The translations under genes and the position numbers were made by a program. A stretch of DNA of 64,000 nucleotides, taken from contig JAUJYN010000017.1 of assembly GCA_030737835.1 (NCBI GenBank), forward strand, positions 1,922,001-1,986,000, written 5' to 3'. This stretch comes from Acorus gramineus. Its lineage: Eukaryota; Streptophyta; Magnoliopsida; Acorales; Acoraceae. The notes beneath the pieces are model-generated. The model worked only from the letters and a program-made list of their open reading frames with translations, was not told the origin of the DNA and ran no database searches. Shown here piece after piece: positions 56,797 through 64,000 of this stretch (position 1 is the stretch's first letter; each line of letters opens with the position of its first letter).

Positions 56797-59167
56797 TGTC
56801 ATGCCCCAGGGCGACCGTCCCCCGACACGTGGCAATAATAAAATATCAGCTATCAATACCTGAGGTCAATAAAGACTCCAACAACAACACACAAGGTGGC
56901 AAAGCAAGGATAATGATAACTGACTGAAAAGCGGAAGCATAACATATAAACAATGTCTGTAAGCCAAAAACATTATTACAGACTCAAATACACAATCACT
57001 GTCCTGTGAGAGCCAAGTCTAGACCAAAGAAAATACAACCTGTGTCACATGCATGATTTACAATACATACAATGACTTTAGGACTGGTGACAGCCTCGCA
57101 CTCGCCACCCGCCGGAAGAACGCTCCACGCCCATAAGACCACGCCACAAGAAAGCTCCAGCTCCACGCCCAACACTGCACCTGAAAAGAAACAGTATGCG
57201 AGGGGTGACCTACAAGCTCAGTGAGTTACTGAAAACCAATCACCATACAACAGTTCAATACTAAGGCAATTTCCTTTCAAGGAAAACATGGGTAACAACC
57301 CAATGGATAACAAGGACAAGCGGCGGCGCGACCAACCTCACCCTCACCCTCACTCCCAGAGGGAGACTCTTGGGATTTTTAGGGAGAGACCATACCGTTG
57401 GTCGAGGAGACCCGGGATTACTGATTCACACAACACTGCTGGATCATCTACATCAAGATAACTGCCCAACGATGTCTTTGAACATCGATACGAGACCGGA
57501 CCAAACAACTATGGGAACGGACGAACAACGAATGGGTCACGAGGCGACGTGTCTTCACCTCATCCTCACCCTCACTCCCGGAGGGAGGCTCTTGGGACTT
57601 TTGGAAGAGACTTAGACTGCTCTACACCCTTGGTCCACCGGTAGCCCTTTCCCCGGGTAGTCACTACCTGGTATACTCCCACGATCAGTACGCTTCCGAA
57701 CACCTCGGTGGTACCTACAGATGGGAGCCCTCTGTCAAGACAGCTACAACCCGACCCTCTTCAACTCGGACGACATTGGGAGTAAACATTCCATGTTCGC
57801 AAAGCGAACCCAATGGAGAAACAACTACTCTCGATAATCACTTATCGAGATATCGAATACTACTGTACTCCCACATGTTGCGTCGCTCAGACACAAGGGG
57901 GGTCATGTCACGTCCCAACTACCGCTTAACAATCCGATAAGATAATGAATTATCCTGAATTCCACACGAGTCCATCGCTCGGATGCACGGGGCGATTACA
58001 TCGCTAGCGCTCTAACTAATAAGGTACAACTTGACAGCGGGTCATACCCACGCCTATCCTAGATAGGCCTATCAGTTTTTTTACATGCGCATATAAATAT
58101 ATCCAGGAGAATTTTTATATCTAGCTATGTGCATGAACCATATGCACAATCATCTAATAATTATAGGGACACTCCCTAACATGGATTTACATCATAATAA
58201 ATCATACAACATGCATACATGGTCATTAATCACATAAGCACACAAGGCCTAACTTAAACATGCGTTGGATATCACCAACTTAAAAGAAAGGGTCAAGCGC
58301 GATCTCGCGCACTAACAGGTGCATGCCAATATTCCAAACGAACCTGAGTCGAGTAGGAAATCGCATCTACTTACTCAGTTCGTTCAGAGGGAGAGGGTGG
58401 GAGAGATCATCATCTCATGAAGCTGGTCAGAGCTTTACCCCCATTAGCATGGGCGCAACAACTACACCACGCCCTCGAGTCTTATCGCAAGGGAATATTA
58501 GGCAGGTACCCGTTATTAACCCAGACTTATTCATGCTGGATATTCCAATTAATATGGTGGGAGTATTATTACAATACTACCTAAGGCATGCCATATACTA
58601 TACATCCATACACATTACCAAAAATACATGTCCATACTAGAGGGGCTCATGCAACACAATCATTCATACATGAATACAATACATGTATATAAGCCTAGCA
58701 TGCAAGATATCTACATATTATAGCTTAAGCATGGCCATACTACTTATCTACACAAGTAATATAGCTAGGGAGCCCCATCTATGTGCGACCGCGCGTCGAG
58801 CGCATCCCGAGGGGGGGGGATTGGATCGAACCACTCACCATTACCCGGGACCTCGCGCATCCCATCCGACGAGATCTGCAAGGTAAGGGCATCAAATTTG
58901 GTGAGTAACATCACAATTTAACACTTAAAAATCACTAGAATTACTAAAGACTTAGACATGCACGCATACGGCCTTGCACGCATGCGAGCACGCGCGTACG
59001 CACGCATGCCCGAGTGCCCCAGCACCTACCCGAGACCTTGGGCAGCCCCACCCATGCCCCAGCACGCGCACACACGCGCGCGCGAGCACTGGCACCCAGC
59101 CGCGCGCCCAGGTGCACTGCCCTGCGAGCGCGCACGCTCACGCGCACGCCCTGTGCGCACCCCGCTC
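56797..59167 (-). mobile_element. Family B LTR B4, first segment
   Basis: A reverse-oriented B LTR starting TGTCATGCCCC in the Myb-like gene (left flank gtatc) and interrupted at 59167 by solo LTR A5. The layout is as in B1: duplicated C-run repeats near 57343 and 57566, the hairpin region, exon 3 complement near 58826-58866, then the CpG tract. Confidence 0.88.
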
Positions 59168-61942
59168 TGTTATATATGTGTCACTTTTTGGCCTTCTGGT
59201 CACCATTGGAGCATTTTGGCAGTTTTTCAACTTTTTCGTTTTTGATCGGAACCGCTAAAATTTTAGACTTTTAGCTATCATCCTGAGTTTGAGGACTCCG
59301 ATTAAAAATCTAACTGCATATTATGTGTCCTGGTGCCATTTCAAGCCACTCACAAAAATTTCATCGAATTCCGGTAACGTTTCAGAATTTCACAGTTCTG
59401 AATCGTATACGGGTTTTGACCGAGCGAAAAGTCATTGGGCTTGACTTGGTCAAGGTTGACCTTTGACTTGGTCAAATGGTTTTGGCTTTTAGTGGGGTTG
59501 GGTTGACTAGGGTCAAATCTCCCCTAAACCTAGCCTAAACCTAATTAATTAGCCTTAAGTATAAGTGGTGAGTGTGTGAGGTGTGTGTGTGGCCCCCCTT
59601 TAAGTCCACGCCTAGGTATAGTGCCCCCCCACTATTCATCATCTTCTCCAAAATCTCTCTCTCTCTCTCCCTCTCTTTAATTCCCCCTTTGGACCTAGCT
59701 AGAGGTGTTGGACCAAAAAACCCTAGAAGGAGAAAAGATAGGTGAGGACCCGATCTATCTTCCTATGGTCTCGGATTCGAGTTCCCTCATGTGTGACCCC
59801 CTCTTATGGTCCCTTTTCTCCTCAGATTTCAGCCACTTTTAGGGCTTGGTGGTGGTGGCCTTGGAGGTGGTGTTTCGGTGCGCGAAGAGCACCCGATCTT
59901 CCCTTCCTTCCCTTCCTCTCCCTTGGGTGAGCTTTCTTTCCTTCCATTTCTTGCTTAGATGCATGTTAGGAGGAGTTTTTGGTTATGCATGGCTGTTGGG
60001 TGGTTGGAGGGGGGCTGTTGGGGGCTGTTGGAGGTGTTAGGGTTGGCTCGGGGGCATGCGGGCTCACCGGCACGCGTGCGCGCAAGCCTGCGCCTGCAGG
60101 CAGGTAGGCGCAGGCAGGCGAGCTGCTGTCAGGCGTGCTGGGTGTGTGCTGTCGGGTTTGCTGGGCGCGTGCGGTCGGGCGCGCTGGGGGCAGTGTGCGG
60201 CGTGCGCGCGGAGCTCTGCGTAGGGGCGCGTTGCGTGCGGTGTGCGCGGGGAGGCTAGCGGGCGTGCACGCGGGGTGCGCCTGGGTGTTGCGCTGGGGCG
60301 CAGTGCGTGCGGGTGTGCGCGCGAGGTGCTGCGCTAGGGCGCAGTGCGCGCGGTGCACCCGGGGCTGGATGCGCGGTGCGAGCGGGCACGCGCGAGCGTG
60401 CGCGCGGTGTGCGGCGGGTCTGGGCGTGCAGGCAGAGGCGCGGCAGCGCGTCTGGGCGCGCGGGCTGGGGCACGGCAGTGCGCCCAAGGCTCGGGCGTGC
60501 GTGCGTGCGTGCGCACCCGTGAGTGCGCGTGCGGGTGGCCGTGCGCATGGCTGCCCGGGGGTGCGAGAGTGAGTCGGGGCACTCGGGCGCGCATGCATAC
60601 GGGCCGTATGTACGCTTGTCCGAGTGTTGGGTATTTTAGTGTATTTTTGTATGTATTGTGTATTTTACTCACCGTGTTGAGTACCCTGTCTTGCAGATCT
60701 TGACGGACGGTCACGCGACGACCCGGGTATTGGTGAGTGGGACAATCCAACCCAGTAGGGAGGCGTATATGCTCTTAGGCGTGTATCGTCCTCCCCTGGG
60801 GCACCATAGTTTAATATTAACTTGTATAATATGTAATCTATGCAGGCATGTTTGTTATGTAGTATGCATGCCACCCTAGATCTTATATGTTAGGGACTTA
60901 CACCTTAGGATATGTGTAAGAGCCATGCATCCTGATACCATATTTTCATGCTAGGAAGCCTTGACCTATGCATGTTCCCATTTAGTTTAATTTATTTTAA
61001 ATCAAATGTGAGTTATTTGTAATGAGCATGCTTAGTGAATATTACAACCATGAGGTTATAATACAGGCTTCTCCGCATCGTAGTTATGTGCCCTGGAGGA
61101 ATTCGCAAGAATTCATGTCATTTAAATTGTTAGGAAGATGTTGCCGACGGATCCAAGTGGATCGTATACGTGTGGGTAGGCTGTTTCTGTTCCCTTCGTT
61201 GGATCCGTATAGAGACTGCCCCAGCGTTAGACAGGCCGTCCTGACAGAGGGCTCCCATCAGTAGGTACCTCCTGATTTGGTTTCGGACTGTGCTGAATTG
61301 TGGGAGTAGACCAGGCGGGCTACGGAGTGGAGGAGAGACTATCGGTGGACCAAGGGTGATTAACAGCCTAGTCAGTCCCAATAGCCGTGTCACCTATTTG
61401 AGGGTGAGGGTGAGGGTGTGGTGGGTCGGCGATGTTGCGACCCACTGGATTGTGTTGGTCCTGCCACTTTGAGGCTTTGAATAATTTTGAGGTTAATATA
61501 AATTGTAATGCATGGGTTGTGCTATTCACTGAGCGTGTGGCTCACCCCTCGCATATTTTTCTCCAGTTATCACTGAGTCGGATTTGAAGGAGGAGCTCCT
61601 CGAGGGACTTCAACAGTAGCGGAGCAGCGCCACGTTCCCGCGAGTGTTGATTGTATGTATTATATTTCCGTGCTTGGGCACCCGTTTGTATTATATTTGG
61701 ACGTATTTGTGTATATTGGCTCTCATAGGACAGTTGATTATGTATCAAGTCTGTAATATTTTTTGAATTACAGACTCAGTCTTTTAGCTTCCGCTATTTG
61801 TGTATATATCATGTCAGCCTTGCTTTTGTCCGTGTTGTCATTTTAGTTGTTGTTTAGAGTAGGTTATTGACCTCCTGTATAGACTGCTGATATCATATAT
61901 ACACTTGCCGCGTCCCGAGGACGGCCGCCCTGGGGCGTGACA
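59168..61942 (+). mobile_element. Solo LTR of family A (A5) with intact predicted leader
   Basis: About 2.78 kb, running TGTTATATATGTGTC to CGGGGCGTGACA, bordered by a perfect target copy cgctc (59163-59167 and 61943-61947). Intact B LTRs (near 27919 and 39047) show the empty site. Predicted leader: intron 1 59742-59832, exon 2 59833-59926, intron 2 59927-60696, exon 3 60697-60732, intron 3 60733-61566, exon 4 from 61567. It occupies the same position in a B LTR as A2 does. Confidence 0.94.
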
Positions 61943-62800
61943 CGCTCGCTGCCAGCGTCCGCGCGCCTGCGCGCCCTCCTGCGCCTGCCCGTGCCCCTCT
62001 GCGCGCGCGCCTGCGCGCGCATGCGTGTAGACAAGCCCCTGCGCGCGCCCAGCACTCCCCAACCCTCTTTTAACCCCTTTTAACCCCTCCTCCACACTTC
62101 TCACTCACCCTAAACAATTTACCTAACATGCATTACTTCCCTACAACCCCCTAAGCCATGAAAACCAAGAAAAGAAGGGGTAGAGCTGACCTTGGGAGGG
62201 GGAATGAAAGGGGGAGATTCGGGGGCCCTCGATGCACCCGCGACCACCTCAACCACCACAACCACTACCACCACCTCCTCATCCCTCCTCAACCTCCTTT
62301 GGCTGCAAAACAGGGGGGGGGAAAGGACATGAAAAGGGAGCTAGAGAGAGGATGATCAACAACAACAACAACACCCACACAACCTTGCTCTTCCTCCTTC
62401 ACCTTCTCCTTCTCTTCTCTTTGAGACATTAACACAAACACATGGGGGGATTGAAAGAAAGGAAGAGAGACCCCCAAAAAAATCCACGTGGGGAGTGGGA
62501 GAGAGAGAGAGAGATATTTTCCACTTGGGGGGGGGGGTGAGAACAAGATTGGGTGAGGGGGGTAAACCTAAGCCTATTCTCACCCTCTAACAACCAAATA
62601 ACCAAGTCGTTGCTTCACCACTAAGCAAAAAGGGGGTAAGGTTACCCAAGGTCACCCCATTCACCAAAATATCTCTCACTATTTGACTAATCAAACCAGG
62701 AACTCTCGAAAACCCGGATACGATTCGGAACTGCATATTTTTCCAAACATTACCGGAATTCGATGAAATTTTTATGGGTAGTACTAAACGGTACCAGGAC
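61943..62800 (-). mobile_element. Family B LTR B4, second segment, truncated
   Basis: The B LTR continues after A5 and closely follows 4433-5330, including the G-run and the AG-rich stretch. It stops at 62800 (GGTACCAGGAC), about 235 bp short of the usual LTR end, and is fused to family A internal sequence. Confidence 0.86.
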
Positions 62801-63987
62801 TTCTTTTTCGTATAGATGAGTCCTAGGATTTCTATATGAGTGTTCTGATCCTAGTGTCTGGTTTTCTTAGGTTGCTGATATGCTTCCTCGTAGAGGAAGG
62901 CGGGGACGTGGTCCCTCTTGTCCTTTGGAGGTTTCTGGACCTACCAGAGGCGAGGATGCTACTGGAGAGTCCTCGGCTGTGAGGCCAGGACCGGCGCATG
63001 AGCCTCCTGCATGGGAGCGTGCGTTCGCTCGGATAACGGATTTGGTGGAGACTCAGACCAGGGCACTGGACGCCCAGACTAGAGTGTTGGCTGAGCAGGC
63101 TAGAGAGATTCAGGAGCTGAGGGCGGCCCGTGATGCAGTTCCACAGGTCCCCTTGGTGGCAGATCCGCCTGTGGTACCCGACGTACCCCCAGTCCCTGTG
63201 GTGATTCCGGCGGTGAGAGTTCAGGATCCCCTGGAGAGGGAGGTGGAGCTAGAGGCTGCAGCGAGAGTACATTAGAGTGGCCTCAATGCCTTTCTGAAGC
63301 TCCACCCTCCCGAGTTCCATGGCCAGACGGCAGATCCCCTTGCCCCAGAGCGTTGGTTGATGGAGGTGGACACGATCTTCTCGACCATGCATTGCACCGA
63401 CCGCCAGCGAGTCTCCCTGGCCACCTTCATGCTGAAGGGTAGCGCCGCCGACTGGTGGGCTACCCGATCGGTGGACATCCCCGAGGGAGTGGAGCAGCTT
63501 TTATGGGCGGGATTCTGGAGGTATTTCCTGGAGGAGTACTTCCCGTTCTCGACGCGCCAGATCGTGATGCAGGAGTTTGAGCAGCTGACGCAGGGCTCCA
63601 TGTCTGTCGCTGACTACTCTACGCGCTTCACGAGGCTTTCCAGGTTCCCCCCAGCCTTGGTGATGGACGAGGAGACCCGGTGCCGTCGTTTCGAGCTTGG
63701 TCTTAGTAGCGCCATTTGGGTGCATGTCACCTCCCAAGCTTTCACGAGGTTCTCGGATTTGGTGTCTCGGGCAAAGACAGTCGAGCGAGACCTCGGGATC
63801 TCCTTGAGGGTTCCGACCCCTTCTGTAGACCAGAGACCTCCCAGGAGCCAGGACCAGGGACAGCGCAAGAAGAAGAGGCCCCGCTTTGATCAGTCAGCGG
63901 CTGCCTCTCCTCCAGTCGATGTGGTGCCAGCGCGAGGTCCAGCACCCATTGCGGCAGTGCCAGTCCAGGCCAGGCGACCGGAGACGC
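62801..63987 (+). pseudogene. gag: Family A gag fragment (A3)
   Basis: Leader sequence that lies just downstream of the PBS in A1 (62801-62879) leads to the ATG at 62880 (MLPRRGRRGRG). The gag frame then runs through LVETQTRALDAQTRVL, the capsid-like region (PPEFHGQTADPLAPERWL, then SAADWWATRSVDIPEG, then EYFPFSTRQIVMQEFEQL) and a basic linker (QRKKKRPRFDQ). It stays in one frame apart from a TAG at 63273 in place of the Gln codon of A1. It ends before the zinc knuckle where another A LTR begins (63988). The 5' LTR and PBS are missing. Confidence 0.9.
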
Positions 63988-64000
63988 TGTTATATATGTG
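63988..64000 (+). mobile_element. Start of another family A LTR (A6)
   Basis: TGTTATATATGTG at the window edge is the first 13 bases of a family A LTR, inserted in the A3 gag. The left flank gacgc would be the target copy. Confidence 0.75.

Overview
The window is repeat-dense nuclear DNA of a flowering plant. Almost all of it is LTR retrotransposon sequence inserted into other transposons, and no intact host gene was found. The evidence is two chromodomain-type Ty3/gypsy families with initiator-tRNA-Met primer sites, one Ty3/gypsy element of the Tat type with a second RNase H domain, and DNA transposons of the PIF/Harbinger, hAT and Mutator-like types. The species cannot be named from the sequence.

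Family A is an autonomous-type chromovirus (Tekay/Del-like) with LTRs of about 2.5-3.2 kb. Its copies are: A2 (1-4432, +, 3' part only), A1 (16949-26903, -, full length), solo LTR A4 (41830-45015, +), solo LTR A5 (59168-61942, +), A3 (gag fragment 62801-63987, +) and A6 (LTR start, 63988-64000). Family B has LTRs of about 3.5 kb around a short internal region with already-defective pol. It shares LTR ends, PBS and PPT with A and looks non-autonomous. Its copies are: B1 (-, 4433-28913 with nested insertions), B2 (+, 10306-27438), B3 (LTR fragment 31912-32940), solo LTR B5 (36526-40063) and B4 (56797-62800). Element C is a reverse-strand Tat-type element (about 32954-49301) cut by B5 and A4; it carries a sense-strand accessory ORF opposite to its own pol.

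Layout and nesting: B1 sits in the second exon of a PIF/Harbinger Myb/SANT-like gene. A2 sits in B1's left LTR, B2 in B1's right LTR, and A1 in B2's right LTR. From 28914 the Myb gene resumes (3' half), followed by a 902-bp Mutator-like element (29850-30751) and the Harbinger DDE transposase, which B3 cuts at its first catalytic Asp. Then comes element C (to about 49301), an AT-rich stretch with an 800-bp hAT-like element (51891-52690), and a Harbinger 5' end (53754) with the 5' half of a Myb gene cut by B4 at the same site as B1.

Three points stand out. (1) LTRs of both families carry the same arrangement of GT-AG splice-site pairs, with an internal exon of only 36-37 bp. The middle intron is CpG-rich in most copies but is a different AT-rich sequence in B2, while the flanking exons are kept. 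(2) The two window ends hold two copies of one nested insertion (A into B into Harbinger Myb), implying a tandem duplication with a period of about 57.5 kb or an assembly/haplotype join. (3) Family B seems to have spread after losing its RT active site. All positions come from reading the sequence; no alignment or database search was run.
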